A stretch of DNA of 64,000 nucleotides from Peptostreptococcaceae bacterium (lineage in GTDB: Bacteria > Bacillota > Clostridia > Peptostreptococcales > Peptostreptococcaceae): contig JAOARY010000045.1 of the NCBI GenBank assembly GCA_025210335.1, forward strand, positions 1 through 64,000, given 5' to 3'. The notes below the pieces were generated by a model. It did no database searches. It was not told the DNA's origin and was given only the letters and a program-made list of their open reading frames with translations. The position numbers were made by a program, and so were the translations under genes. The first letter of the stretch is position 1. Each line of letters starts with the position of its first letter. Of the stretch, positions 43,666-52,695 are shown piece by piece.

Positions 43666-43861
43666 TTTGCAGATATTATTTTGGTATGTAAGGATGATAA
43701 AAGTATAATAGATGGTATTTTACATATTGCAAATTTCTTAAATCTAGTAAAATTATTTACTTATAATAAAATATATAGGATAATTTTATCTATAGTGCAA
43801 TTATAACTATGAAAAAAATTTTAGTAAAAAATATTATTGATAAGAAATGAGGTTTTTTATT

Positions 43862-44410
43862 ATGAGTTATGATAGTAAATTATATGAAAAGATTAAAATT
43901 ATAAAAGGTGATATAACTAAATTGAAACAAAAAAATATAGAAGTTGAAGCTATAGTTAATGCAGCAAAACCTTCTCTTGAAGGTGGAGGTGGTGTAGATG
44001 GAGCAATTCATAAAGCAGTAGGTGAAAAACTTTTGGGAGAATGTCTAAAGATAAAACCAAATCCAAATAGATGTAATTCTGGGGAAGCTGTAATAACAAG
44101 TGGTTTTGAATTAGTAAAATACATTATTCATACAGTTGGACCTATTTGGATAGACGGTAAATCAAATGAAGCTAAAATTTTAGAAAATTGTTATGATAGT
44201 ATTTTTAAAATTATATTTGAAAATAATATTAAATCAGTTGCAATACCAATGATAAGTACAGGTGTATATGGTTATCCTTTTGATAAGGCTTCAAAGATTG
44301 CATTAGAAAGCATAATGAAGAATTTGGAGAAAAATAATAGTATTGATTTTGTTTATATTGTTATTTTTGAAGAAAAAAATTATAAATTATTTAAAAATAT
44401 CAAAAATTAA
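43862..44410 (+). CDS. Macro domain ADP-ribose hydrolase-type protein
   Basis: This 182-residue single macro domain has IKGDITKL, AIVNAAKPSLEGGGGVDGAIHKAVG with the conserved Asn and Asp region, GEAVITSGF and IPMISTGVYGYPFDKAS. It is similar to YmdB/MacroD enzymes that remove ADP-ribose or O-acetyl groups. AATGAGG lies ten bases before ATG 43862, which is preferred to ATG 43847. It converges with the sigma-54 activator gene, and no toxin partner is adjacent. Confidence 0.93.
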   Translation: MSYDSKLYEKIKIIKGDITKLKQKNIEVEAIVNAAKPSLEGGGGVDGAIHKAVGEKLLGECLKIKPNPNRCNSGEAVITSGFELVKYIIHTVGPIWIDGKSNEAKILENCYDSIFKIIFENNIKSVAIPMISTGVYGYPFDKASKIALESIMKNLEKNNSIDFVYIVIFEEKNYKLFKNIKN

Positions 44411-44441
44411 GCTTAATATATTAATTATTCGATCTAGTTTT

Positions 44442-46466
44442 TTAATCATTAAAAATAAAATCAGATTTAGATAGATACAACAAGCCTGTATCTGTTAACT
44501 GACAACCAGAACGACCTTTGTTTATTATCAAATAATTTTTTTTGGATAATGAAGTTAGTATTTTTCTTATTTCTATTTCAGATATTTTATAATAGGAATT
44601 AGAAAAAAACCTGCATAAATTTCTTCTGCCAGTACTTTCTCCATTTTTTTTACAAAGATAAATAGATTTAAGAACCAATAGATTTATTTTTTCTTTAGGC
44701 ATTTCATCAGTAATAATTTTTGATGAATTTTTATTTTTAATATAATCAGGTAGATTATAAATATCTAAATCATTATCACTGACAATACACATATAGTCAA
44801 TAAGATTTATTAGTTCTCGTATATTGCCAGGCCAATCATATTTTTGTATAAATAAATAAAAGTCTTTGGTTGCTTTTCTTTTTTTTAGACCTAAAAATTT
44901 ATTACATAATAATAATATGTCTGAACCACGTTCTTTTAGCGGAGGTAGAGTCAAAGAAAATACATTTAATCTAAAGAATAAATCTTTTCTGAACTTATTA
45001 TCTAGAACCATTTCAAATAAATTTTTATTTGAGGCAGCTATAATGCGCACATCTATTGAAATTGAATAATTTGCACCAACTTTTCTTATTTGTTTTTCTT
45101 GTATTGCACGTAATAATTTTGCTTGCAAAGAATATGGAATTTCGGATATTTCATCAAGAAATAATGTACCGCCATGAGCTTTTTCAAAAAGACCGATACT
45201 CCCACTTTGTTTTGCACCTGTAAAAGAAGACCCTTCATAACCAAAAAACTCTGATTCTAATAAATTATTTGGAATTCCTGCACAATTTACTGCTATATAA
45301 GGATTTAAAGAACGTGTTGAAGCATTATGAATAGAACTTGCCATTAGTTCTTTTCCCGTGCCACTGTCTCCATATATTAATATAGGTAAATTTGAATTAG
45401 CAAAGCGGTTCCCAAGATCAATAGCTTTTTTTATATTTTTGTTTTTTCCTATAATATCATTGAATGTATATTTAGCAAGATTTTGATTTCCTACTATTTT
45501 TTTATGAAGTTTTTGCTGTGTAAATTGTATGTGATTATAAGGTTCAAGTATAAGAATTTTTCCTAGTTTTGGTTCCTGTTTGTCTAGATAATTTAAATCT
45601 ACTGCATATTTAGTTTTTTGAATTTCTATAATATCACTATTTAATTGATTATTTTGAAGTACTAGTTTTAGCTCTGGTATTTCTTTACCTAAATTATATA
45701 TTGTTGTTGGAATCTGAGTTAAGGGTTTTAAATATTCTAAAAATAATTGATTATGTGATATTATTTGATTTTCTGTATTAATAATAGCAATACCTTTATT
45801 AATTTTATTGAATAGTAAGTTCCACTGTGCTGATAAAAATTTATTGTTTTCCAATAAAGAATTGATTCCTTTTAAAAAACTAGGAACAATTTTAATATAA
45901 TTTTTAAATATTTTTTTTACAATTTCCATTTCAATATTAAAGTAAGATAAAATATCCATGATGACATCTGCTGTTAAAACTCTACTTCCTAAAATAATTT
46001 TAGGTGCAGTTGTTTTTGGCAAAAAATCATAAATTCTAGGAGTAAATATATAATCAATTTTAGGAAAGGGGATATTAGTGTCGGGAGACCAAGGTATAAG
46101 ATGTACATTTTTTACCCCTAATTGATAAATATTAGTCATTGTCTCATAAGTCATATAGTTATTTAGGTTAACAACAGCAGCAGTGGAGTTAGCAGGAATT
46201 TTTTTTAATTTTTTCAACGCTTCTAATGTGATAGTTCTTCTCATCAGTAAAATAGGACAGTCACATTTTATGTAAGATTGCATTTGAATTAATGCAGATG
46301 GTTCGTGTAGCAAAATCATTTCTGCATTATAAATAGGAACAATTGGATTAGTATCTGGTGAATGACAAGTGATTTTAAATATATTTCCAAATAAATCTTC
46401 TAGTTGTTTTTTTAGAAATTTTCCACTCCAATCATTTTTTGCAATAATGTTTAAATTATAGCTCAT
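44442..46466 (-). CDS. Sigma-54-dependent activator with C-terminal winged helix, module 3
   Basis: The 674-residue protein has an N-terminal sensor region (about 1-215) of no family I can name, a PAS-like domain (about 220-320), and the AAA+ domain with Walker A GDSGTGKE, contact loop GSSFTGA (a variant of GAFTGA) and Walker B GGTLFLDEISE. The C-terminus carries a winged helix (GRRNLCRFFSNSYYKISEIEIRKIL) where Fis-type HTHs are usual. ATG 46466 is ten bases after AAGGAG; a GTG at 46475 is too close. It is divergent from the D-amino-acid enzyme gene, which has a -24/-12 promoter. Confidence 0.92.
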   Translation of the reverse strand: MSYNLNIIAKNDWSGKFLKKQLEDLFGNIFKITCHSPDTNPIVPIYNAEMILLHEPSALIQMQSYIKCDCPILLMRRTITLEALKKLKKIPANSTAAVVNLNNYMTYETMTNIYQLGVKNVHLIPWSPDTNIPFPKIDYIFTPRIYDFLPKTTAPKIILGSRVLTADVIMDILSYFNIEMEIVKKIFKNYIKIVPSFLKGINSLLENNKFLSAQWNLLFNKINKGIAIINTENQIISHNQLFLEYLKPLTQIPTTIYNLGKEIPELKLVLQNNQLNSDIIEIQKTKYAVDLNYLDKQEPKLGKILILEPYNHIQFTQQKLHKKIVGNQNLAKYTFNDIIGKNKNIKKAIDLGNRFANSNLPILIYGDSGTGKELMASSIHNASTRSLNPYIAVNCAGIPNNLLESEFFGYEGSSFTGAKQSGSIGLFEKAHGGTLFLDEISEIPYSLQAKLLRAIQEKQIRKVGANYSISIDVRIIAASNKNLFEMVLDNKFRKDLFFRLNVFSLTLPPLKERGSDILLLCNKFLGLKKRKATKDFYLFIQKYDWPGNIRELINLIDYMCIVSDNDLDIYNLPDYIKNKNSSKIITDEMPKEKINLLVLKSIYLCKKNGESTGRRNLCRFFSNSYYKISEIEIRKILTSLSKKNYLIINKGRSGCQLTDTGLLYLSKSDFIFND

Positions 46467-46490
46467 GTTGAACACACTCCTTAATTAATA

Positions 46491-46534
46491 AAATGGGATT
46501 AATACTATTTTAAAATGGATTAAACCTATTAAAA
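46491..46534 (+). promoter_or_regulatory. Paired direct repeats, candidate enhancer site
   Basis: AAATGGGATTAATACTATTT (from 46491) and AAATGGATTAAACCTATTAA (from 46513) are imperfect tandem copies with 22-base spacing, about two helical turns. They lie 115-155 bases upstream of the -24 element at 46647, a usual place for enhancer-binding protein sites. Confidence 0.5.
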
Positions 46535-46646
46535 TAATTTTAACAATTAATTTTTTATTTTTCAATATACTTTTTATTAATATTATATAGTTTGGTTTGA
46601 ATGGTTTAGAATATTTATTAAAAAAAATTTAAAAGAAAAATTATTT

Positions 46647-46664
46647 TTGGTATGTATAATGCTC
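46647..46664 (+). promoter_or_regulatory. Sigma-54 (-24/-12) promoter of D-amino-acid enzyme gene
   Basis: TTGGTA (46647-46652) and ATGCT (46659-46663) keep ten bases between GG and GC. It sits about 35 bases upstream of the start codon and opposite the divergent activator gene. Confidence 0.75.
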
Positions 46665-46699
46665 AACTTATTAATAAAAAAATATAGGAGATGGTAGGT

Positions 46700-47806
46700 A
46701 TGAATTATTTAAAATTAGATACACCGGCATTGATTATTGATAGAGAAATTATGTATGAAAATTGTTATCGTATGCAAGAATATGCGAATAGTTATAAAGT
46801 GAATTGTAGACCTCATACTAAGACACATAAAATGTCTAAAATTGCTATTATTCAAGAAAAAATTGGAGCTAAAGGTATTGCTGTTGCAAAAGTTTCAGAA
46901 GCTGAAGTGATGGCATCTAAGGGTTTGAAAGATATATTCATAGCAAATGAAATAGTAGGTAGTAAAAAACTTAATAGAATCCGAACTTTATCTGAACATA
47001 TAAAAATATCTTTTGGGTTGGATAGCATTGATCAAGCTAAAATGATTGAGAAAGTTTTTGAGAATGCGAGAAACAAAGCGGAAGTTCTAATAGAAATAGA
47101 GGTTGGAGAAAATCGTTCTGGAGTTATAAATGAATCCGATTATATTGATTTGTTGAAATATTTAAAGAAATGCAAAAATATTATTTTAAAAGGTGTATTT
47201 TCTCATGATGGGCATTCATACAAAGCAAAAGATATTAAAGAATGTAGTTATATTCATCTGATTAGTCAAAAAAGAACATTGAAATTTGCAAAAATTGCAA
47301 AGAATATTGGATTTGAACTGGAAACTGTAAGTATAGGTTCAACACCTTCTATGATGCATAAGTTCCCTATTTTAGAGGGAATTACGGAAATAAGGCCTGG
47401 TACTTATATATTTATGGATGCATCACAAGCAAATGCTTATGGTAGTACGGCTCGTTGTGCAGCAACTATTTTGACAACCGTTATAAGCTTACCAACAAAA
47501 GATAGAATTATAACAGATGTTGGTGCAAAAGGAATTACAGCTCAAAGTAGAAATCAAGGTTTTTGTTCTACCAAGGGTTTAGGAATTATAAAAGGGTATA
47601 AAGATATATATATTGATGATGTATTTGATGAACATGGAATTATTTATAATAAAAAACTTCGAGATGAGTTGAAAGTAGGTGATATACTTGAAATAATACC
47701 TAATCATATTTGTCCTGTTGTTAATTTACATGAAACGGTCTATTTAATATCAAATGGAGAAGTTTTAGAAGAAATCAAAGTTGATTGTAGAGGAAAATTA
47801 AAATAA
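46700..47806 (+). CDS. D-serine dehydratase/D-threonine aldolase-type PLP enzyme
   Basis: This 368-residue fold-type III PLP enzyme has an alanine-racemase-like N-terminal barrel. RPHTKTHK carries the PLP lysine (Lys41). SIGSTPSM binds phosphate. In the C-terminal domain PNHICPVVNLHE carries the His-x-Cys metal pair seen in zinc-dependent D-serine dehydratases; D-threonine aldolases have Asp in place of this Cys. ATG 46700 lies nine bases after TAGGAG and is preferred to ATG 46691. Sigma-54 control suggests inducible use of a D-amino or D-hydroxy amino acid. Confidence 0.9.
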   Translation: MNYLKLDTPALIIDREIMYENCYRMQEYANSYKVNCRPHTKTHKMSKIAIIQEKIGAKGIAVAKVSEAEVMASKGLKDIFIANEIVGSKKLNRIRTLSEHIKISFGLDSIDQAKMIEKVFENARNKAEVLIEIEVGENRSGVINESDYIDLLKYLKKCKNIILKGVFSHDGHSYKAKDIKECSYIHLISQKRTLKFAKIAKNIGFELETVSIGSTPSMMHKFPILEGITEIRPGTYIFMDASQANAYGSTARCAATILTTVISLPTKDRIITDVGAKGITAQSRNQGFCSTKGLGIIKGYKDIYIDDVFDEHGIIYNKKLRDELKVGDILEIIPNHICPVVNLHETVYLISNGEVLEEIKVDCRGKLK

Positions 47807-47845
47807 ATTTCAGTAGAATATAAGGTTTAATTTAAAAGGAGATGA

Positions 47846-48580
47846 ATGAAGATGGCTTTTTATGATGAAATTTCAAAATATTATGATGAAATTTTTAAAG
47901 TTTCTAAAGAACAGGTGGATTTTATAAGTGGGATAGTAGGATCTAAGCCAAAGTCTATTCTTGATATTGCCTGTGGAACAGGAAATTGTGCTATAGAATT
48001 AAGTAAAAAAGGATATAATTTAACAGCAGTTGATTTGGATAGTAAGATGATTGAAGAATTAAGCAAAAAGACAGCTACTTTAAATAGTGATATTAAATTT
48101 TCGCAAGCAAATATGATGAATCTAATAGATAAATTAAAAGATAAAAAGTTTGATGCTATATATTGTATAGGTAATTCATTAGTACATTTGAATGATTTAA
48201 ATGAAATTAAAGAATTTTTTATGGAGGTAAAAAAATTATTAAATGAAGATGGTGTATTTATTTTTCAAATAATAAATTATGATAGAATTTTAAAAGAAAA
48301 TATTAAATTTTTACCTACAATTAACAATGATTTTGTGCCATTAAGTTTTAAAAGATTTTATGAGTATGATGAATCGATTAATAAAATAAAATTTAAAACG
48401 ATTTTAGAAGTTGAAGGAAAGAAAATAGAAAATGAAGTTGATTTATTTCCATTATTATACGAACAAGCAATAAGACTATTAGAAGAAGTTAGTTTTAAAG
48501 AGATAAATACTTTTGGAAATTTTAAAAAATCTGATTTTGATAAAGAAAGTTCATATGCACTGATAATAGAAGCAAAATAA
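47846..48580 (+). CDS. Class I SAM-dependent methyltransferase
   Basis: The 244-residue protein has the AdoMet loop ILDIACGTGNCAIELSKKG, acidic end of strand 2 in AVDLDSKMIEEL, and DAIYCIGNSLVHL. Substrate is unknown; it may act on a small molecule. GGAG precedes several close starts (47846, 47852); 47852 has better spacing, so two residues at the N-terminus are uncertain. It is probably read with the previous gene 40 bases upstream. Its terminator was split by the IS element that follows. Confidence 0.87.
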   Translation: MKMAFYDEISKYYDEIFKVSKEQVDFISGIVGSKPKSILDIACGTGNCAIELSKKGYNLTAVDLDSKMIEELSKKTATLNSDIKFSQANMMNLIDKLKDKKFDAIYCIGNSLVHLNDLNEIKEFFMEVKKLLNEDGVFIFQIINYDRILKENIKFLPTINNDFVPLSFKRFYEYDESINKIKFKTILEVEGKKIENEVDLFPLLYEQAIRLLEEVSFKEINTFGNFKKSDFDKESSYALIIEAK

Positions 48581-48581
48581 A

Positions 48582-48590
48582 AGAGATTAC
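48582..48590 (+). terminator. Left arm of a terminator split by IS608-like insertion
   Basis: AGAGATTAC here is the exact complement of GTAATCTCT at 50283-50291, which runs into TTTTT. Removing 48591-50274 rebuilds a nine-bp stem with an eight-base loop (TAGTTTAA), a normal terminator directly after the methyltransferase stop. Confidence 0.8.
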
Positions 48591-48685
48591 CATATTCGCC
48601 GTAAAGCCCCCGAATTTATTCGTGGGGATATAAGGCGTTCTTTTTTGATATTGCATTAGATATGATATAACTATATAATACAAGT

Positions 48686-49093
48686 ATGAATAATAAATAT
48701 AAATCAAATAAGAATATAGTATACTCTTGCAAATACCACATAGTATGGTGTCCGAAATATCGTAGAAAAGTTTTAGTTGATGAAGTGGCAAAATCTTTAA
48801 AGGAGCTGATAGTAGAAATCTGTAATATTAATCAAGCTGAACTTATAGAGCTTGAAATAATGCCAGACCACGTTCATCTGTTAGTAGATGTAGACCCACA
48901 ATTAGGGATACACAAGCTAATAAAACGAATTAAAGGTCGAACTTCAAGAGAATTAAGAAGCAATTATCCTTTTTTGAAAACCAAACTTCCTACGCTATGG
49001 ACTAATAGCTATTTCGTATCAACTGTTGATGGGGCTCCACTTTCAGTAGTTAAGCAGTATATTGAAAACCAAAAAACTTCTCAGAGGGGGTGA
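48686..49093 (+). CDS. tnpA: IS200/IS605 TnpA (Y1 transposase)
   Basis: This 135-residue HUH single-strand transposase is complete. It has YHIVWCPKYRRKVL, the metal-binding HUH pair in MPDHVHLLV and the attacking tyrosine in LSVVKQYIENQK. It cuts and joins single-stranded ends at the subterminal hairpins. It overlaps the tnpB ribosome site. It looks active. Confidence 0.95.
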   Translation: MNNKYKSNKNIVYSCKYHIVWCPKYRRKVLVDEVAKSLKELIVEICNINQAELIELEIMPDHVHLLVDVDPQLGIHKLIKRIKGRTSRELRSNYPFLKTKLPTLWTNSYFVSTVDGAPLSVVKQYIENQKTSQRG

Positions 49094-49097
49094 TGTT

Positions 49098-50117
49098 TTG
49101 AAAACTATAAAGATAAAATTAAAACCAACTAAATCTCAAGCTATTGAGCTATCTAGGTTATCTAGGGAGTACATCCATCAAGCCAATCTGCTTGTTAAAA
49201 TAGCAGTAGCTGATGGTAAGTTTCCTAAAGTGACATCAAAACATATAGACTCAAATATCCCTTCTGTTGTGAAAAACGAGCTAATTAGGTACGCCAAGAC
49301 CAAATTTAAGCAATTTGGAAACTGTAATTTCAATAAACCCACTGCTTCATGGAATAACCAAAACTACTTAGTAGAAGAAAAATCAATAGCTTTTCCTATT
49401 ATTGTAGATGGAAAGGTTAAAAAAACCAAAGTTAAAGCGTTAATCCCAAGCGAATTGTTTGAGAAACTATGTAATTCAAAACTAGGTGCTCTTAGGGTAT
49501 CTAAAAAGGGCTTTCATTGGATAGCCCAAATCGCCATAGAAAACAATCCAATAGAGTGTATAGGAACTCAAACACTAGGTATTGATCTTGGCATACTCTG
49601 TCCTGCTGTTGGTGTAATTGCTTCTACTGGAAAAACCAAATTCTTTGGAAATGGCAGGTATAATAAGTACCTTCGCAGAAAATACAAAGAACTTAGAAGA
49701 ACTCTAGGCAAAGCCAAAGAACTAAATGCTATAAAGCGAATCAAGGATAAGGAATCAAGAATAATGCGTGATATCAACCATAAGATTTCCAGAAGCATAG
49801 TAAACTTTGCAGTAAAAAACAACTGCAAAGCTATTAATTTGGAAAGTCTTTCTGGCATACGTCAGACTTCAAAAGCTGGAAGTAAAACAAAAGCTAATTT
49901 GCATTCTTGGACTTTCTTTGAACTTTCAACCTTTATAGAATATAAAGCTTATGAACTAGGTATAAAAGTAAACTTTGTTGACCCAAAATACACTTCGCAG
50001 GAGTGTCCCGATTGTGGTGAAAGAAACAAGGTCAATAGCAGAAACTACAAATGTAGTTGTGGCTACAAAACTCATAGAGATAGGCTTGGAGCTTTAAATA
50101 TTGCCAAAAAAATCTAA
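49098..50117 (+). CDS. tnpB: IS608-like TnpB RNA-guided nuclease
   Basis: The 339-residue protein has all catalytic features: GIDLGILCPA (Asp), AINLESLSGI (Glu), zinc finger CPDCGERN...CSCG, and HRDRLGALNIAKK (Asp). TTG 49098 is the start, with GGGGGTGA directly upstream. The guide RNA should come from the tnpB 3' end and the right end (to 50274), giving a guide equal to the flank at 50275 onward. Confidence 0.93.
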   Translation: MKTIKIKLKPTKSQAIELSRLSREYIHQANLLVKIAVADGKFPKVTSKHIDSNIPSVVKNELIRYAKTKFKQFGNCNFNKPTASWNNQNYLVEEKSIAFPIIVDGKVKKTKVKALIPSELFEKLCNSKLGALRVSKKGFHWIAQIAIENNPIECIGTQTLGIDLGILCPAVGVIASTGKTKFFGNGRYNKYLRRKYKELRRTLGKAKELNAIKRIKDKESRIMRDINHKISRSIVNFAVKNNCKAINLESLSGIRQTSKAGSKTKANLHSWTFFELSTFIEYKAYELGIKVNFVDPKYTSQECPDCGERNKVNSRNYKCSCGYKTHRDRLGALNIAKKI

Positions 50118-50274
50118 CTTGGATGGTTAAAGTCCAAGTGCCTAGCAACCTATATGGTCTGTGCTAGGAGGGGTGATGGCACACCCTTGAACTCAGAGTC
50201 ATACTGGCATACCAGAAATGGACTTGTCTTTAATCATCTGAGAATCCACCGAATTTATTCGTGGGGAGTGTCAA

Positions 50275-50296
50275 TAGTTTAAGTAATCTCTTTTTT
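50275..50296 (+). terminator. Right arm of the split terminator
   Basis: TAGTTTAA (former loop), GTAATCTCT and a T run form the other half of the terminator split by the element at 48591-50274. Confidence 0.8.
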
Positions 50297-50391
50297 ATTA
50301 TAAAAAATAATTATAAACTCAAACTTGGTTGGAATTATTATTGATTATTGCTATAATTATAGGGAAATTAATTTGAAAGAGGAGATGTAAG

Positions 50392-50727
50392 ATGATACCA
50401 AATTGTCCTAAATGTAATTCAAAGTATACATATGAAGATGGATCTATGATAGTATGTCCTGAATGTTCATATGAATGGAATCCAGATACTCAAAGTGAAG
50501 AAGAATATGTTTGGAAAGATGTAAATGGAAATATTTTAAGTAATGGAGATTCAGTAACGGTAATCAAACAATTAAATGTAAAAGGAAGTTCTACTGGAAT
50601 TAAACAAGGAACAAAGATTAAGAATATCAAATTGATAGAAAGTGTTGATGGAATACATGATATAGATTGCAAGGTAGATGGAATCGGAAGAATTGAGATT
50701 AGTTCAAAGTATGTAAAAAAATTATAA
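50392..50727 (+). CDS. yjdM: YjdM (PhnA) family zinc-ribbon protein
   Basis: The 111-residue protein has an N-terminal zinc ribbon ([14 protein letters not shown]...VCPECSYEW) and the YjdM domain ([37 protein letters not shown]...DIDCKVDG). It was once called PhnA, alkylphosphonate uptake, but that role is not supported; function is unknown. GAGGAG precedes the ATG, and a terminator follows. Confidence 0.94.
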   Translation: MIPNCPKCNSKYTYEDGSMIVCPECSYEWNPDTQSEEEYVWKDVNGNILSNGDSVTVIKQLNVKGSSTGIKQGTKIKNIKLIESVDGIHDIDCKVDGIGRIEISSKYVKKL

Positions 50728-50738
50728 ATTTATATAAG

Positions 50739-50769
50739 TAGATCACTAATTTTGTGATCTATTTTTTTT
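50739..50769 (+). terminator. Terminator after yjdM
   Basis: TAGATCAC pairs with GTGATCTA, followed by eight T. Confidence 0.85.
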
Positions 50770-50865
50770 ATAGAAAAATGGAATTTTATTGACTATATTA
50801 AACTAAAAGTATACAATCTAATTGATAGAGATAATTATTATTAATTAGATTGGGTGGGTGATTTT

Positions 50866-51696
50866 GTGAATGAATCAAAAGAAAAACTAGGATTTGAACT
50901 AAATGCAATTCAAAGAACGATGTTTTTACCTTTATGGGGGAGATTTAAGGAGAGTAAAAAAAATGATCCATTATTATATGATGAAAAAGCTATAGAAATT
51001 ATAAATAATATTGATTTTGATTTTATGTCTTTGGACAAAAATGTGGATGAATATGGTGCATTATCTTGGGTAATTAGAGCTAAAAGGATGGATGAAGCAG
51101 TAAAAAATTTTATTAAAAAACATCCAAAAGCCACAATAATAAATATTGGAGCGGGTTTAGATACTGGTTTTGAAAGAGTAGATAATCAAGATATTATGTG
51201 GTATGATTTAGATCTTTTAGATTCAATTAAATTTAGAAGTAAATTTATAAATGAAACAAATCGTAGAAAATTTATTGCTAAATCAGTATTTGATACTAGC
51301 TGGTTTGATGAAATAGAGCCTATTGAAGATAATATACTTTTTTTAGCTGCGGGTGTACTTATGTTTTTTGAAGAAAAAGAATTAAAAAAATTGTTTTCTA
51401 ATTTGGCATCGAGATTTCCAAATGGGGAAATATTTTTTGATACATTATCGTCAGAGGGTTTAAATTATGCTAATGAAATTATGAAAAATGCAGGTATGAA
51501 AGAAAATATGCTATCGTGGGGAATTGACTGTGCTTATGATATGGAAAATTGGAGTAAAAATATAAAAGTTATAGATGAATTTTCATATTACAAAGGTATA
51601 AAAAGAAAATCTCATTGGAATAAAGATTTAGTTTCGAAGTTGAATATGTGTGATGAAAATAAAGGTGCAAATTTTTATCATCTAAAATTTATATAA
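50866..51696 (+). CDS. Leucine carboxyl methyltransferase-type (LCM) methyltransferase
   Basis: This 276-residue AdoMet enzyme of the LCM/PCMT-like O-methyltransferase family shows AIQRTMFLPLWGRFKESKKNDPLLYDEKA at the start, IINIGAGLDTGFERVDNQDIMWYDLDL (AdoMet loop) and LFLAAGVLMFFEEKEL. Bacterial members often methylate small acids or natural products. The GTG at 50866 follows GGGTGGGTG; a GTG at 50854 overlaps that site. The gene has its own promoter region and a bidirectional terminator. Substrate is unknown. Confidence 0.9.
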   Translation: MNESKEKLGFELNAIQRTMFLPLWGRFKESKKNDPLLYDEKAIEIINNIDFDFMSLDKNVDEYGALSWVIRAKRMDEAVKNFIKKHPKATIINIGAGLDTGFERVDNQDIMWYDLDLLDSIKFRSKFINETNRRKFIAKSVFDTSWFDEIEPIEDNILFLAAGVLMFFEEKELKKLFSNLASRFPNGEIFFDTLSSEGLNYANEIMKNAGMKENMLSWGIDCAYDMENWSKNIKVIDEFSYYKGIKRKSHWNKDLVSKLNMCDENKGANFYHLKFI

Positions 51697-51728
51697 AATT
51701 ATAAAAAGAATATTTAAATAAAAATATG

Positions 51729-51828
51729 TGGAGCTATCGAACTTAAGTGAAAATATAATAACATATTGTGTTTTTTTTAAATTATAACATAATATATTAT
51801 TATTATATTTTTTAATTCGATAGCTCCA
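51729..51828. terminator. Bidirectional terminator between convergent genes
   Basis: TGGAGCTATCGAA (51729-51741) is the exact complement of TTCGATAGCTCCA (51816-51828). The 74-base interior is AT-rich, with its own pairing. T-rich tracts lie on both sides, between the LCM gene and the converging DUF169 gene. Confidence 0.7.
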
Positions 51829-51858
51829 TTTGTTTTTATAATGATTAAAATTTATATA

Positions 51859-52677
51859 TTATTTTTTATCTAAAAAGTAGGCATAATCATGTTTATACAT
51901 TCCATCGCCATAATTTTTATTATAGATAATTTCAACATCTGATATGTTTTTATTATCAAAATTATTTTCTATTATTTTTTTTCTTGTGTTTAATTCAACG
52001 GGTGTAATGGTTTTGCAAAGACCATCAACCATATTTACAAATTTAGTTAGTGGTAAGCCTATTGCGATTTCGTCATTTGTAAAACCACTTTTTCTAGCGC
52101 CTGCACATAACAATGATAAATTAATTGTATTTTCTTTATATGGGTGAGCACTGCATTCAGCGCACATTGCTTGATTTCCAATAAATTTATAAGAAGAATG
52201 CGTTCCATATTTATAACTATATCCTTGTACAAATCTCATTATATTAAGAGGATTTGAAATAATAATAACTAAATGTGGTGTTTGTTCAAATTCTTTAAGA
52301 GGTCTAACTTCAACTCCATAGATTTTATGTCCGATTATAGATATATTACTTGTTACATTTTTGGCAGTTGGATAGTCTTGATAGAGACCACATTTTCCAT
52401 AGTAATGTCCAGATGTATAGTAATCATCAAGTTCGACAATTCCAAGAACTCTGGCACTTGCAAAACATCCAAAATTATCAAAATTAGCTTTAATTCCTTT
52501 TCCAATAGATGCATTAAAAACCATTTTACAATAAGGCATTTTATTTTTAGGTTGAGTTGCTAAAGAATTTTCAAACTCTTCTTTGGTAAATAAAAATCTA
52601 ACACCAACGATATCTCTTTTTAGCTCCAATGCACAATTTGCTTTTATTATAGCATTTATAAATATATTAGTATCCAT
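51859..52677 (-). CDS. DUF169 family protein
   Basis: The 272-residue protein shows the DUF169 hallmarks: the early VGVRFLFTKEEFEN and MPYCKMVFNASIGKGIKANFDNFGCFASARVLGIVE, and AMCAECSAHPY with several conserved Cys, which hints at a metal or cofactor. Function is unknown. It is the last gene of the ABC operon, 18 bases after the binding lipoprotein, so it probably acts on what the transporter imports. AGGAGTT precedes the ATG. Confidence 0.87.
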   Translation of the reverse strand: MDTNIFINAIIKANCALELKRDIVGVRFLFTKEEFENSLATQPKNKMPYCKMVFNASIGKGIKANFDNFGCFASARVLGIVELDDYYTSGHYYGKCGLYQDYPTAKNVTSNISIIGHKIYGVEVRPLKEFEQTPHLVIIISNPLNIMRFVQGYSYKYGTHSSYKFIGNQAMCAECSAHPYKENTINLSLLCAGARKSGFTNDEIAIGLPLTKFVNMVDGLCKTITPVELNTRKKIIENNFDNKNISDVEIIYNKNYGDGMYKHDYAYFLDKK

Positions 52678-52695
52678 AAAAAGAACTCCTTTTTA

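Larger units (their letters stand above)
48591..50274 (+). mobile_element. Complete IS608-like (IS200/IS605) element inserted 3' of TTAC
   Basis: It contains intact tnpA and tnpB in the same direction. Both ends carry the same hairpin core (CCGAATTTATTCGTGG; left 48607-48627, right 50246-50265). The left flank ends in TTAC and the right end in TCAA, as in IS608, which inserts just 3' of TTAC without target duplication. Outside these points the flanks join into a perfect terminator hairpin, which fixes the ends. Confidence 0.9.

Noticed and set aside
43847-43861. Longer start of the macro domain gene
   Set aside because: The ribosome site AATGAGG overlaps that ATG. The next ATG at 43862 has good spacing, and the added residues are not family-like.
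48600-48640. Hairpin around 48607-48627 as a terminator for the methyltransferase gene
   Set aside because: The same hairpin occurs at the other end of the transposon, so it is the IS left-end structure. The true terminator is the one split by the insertion.
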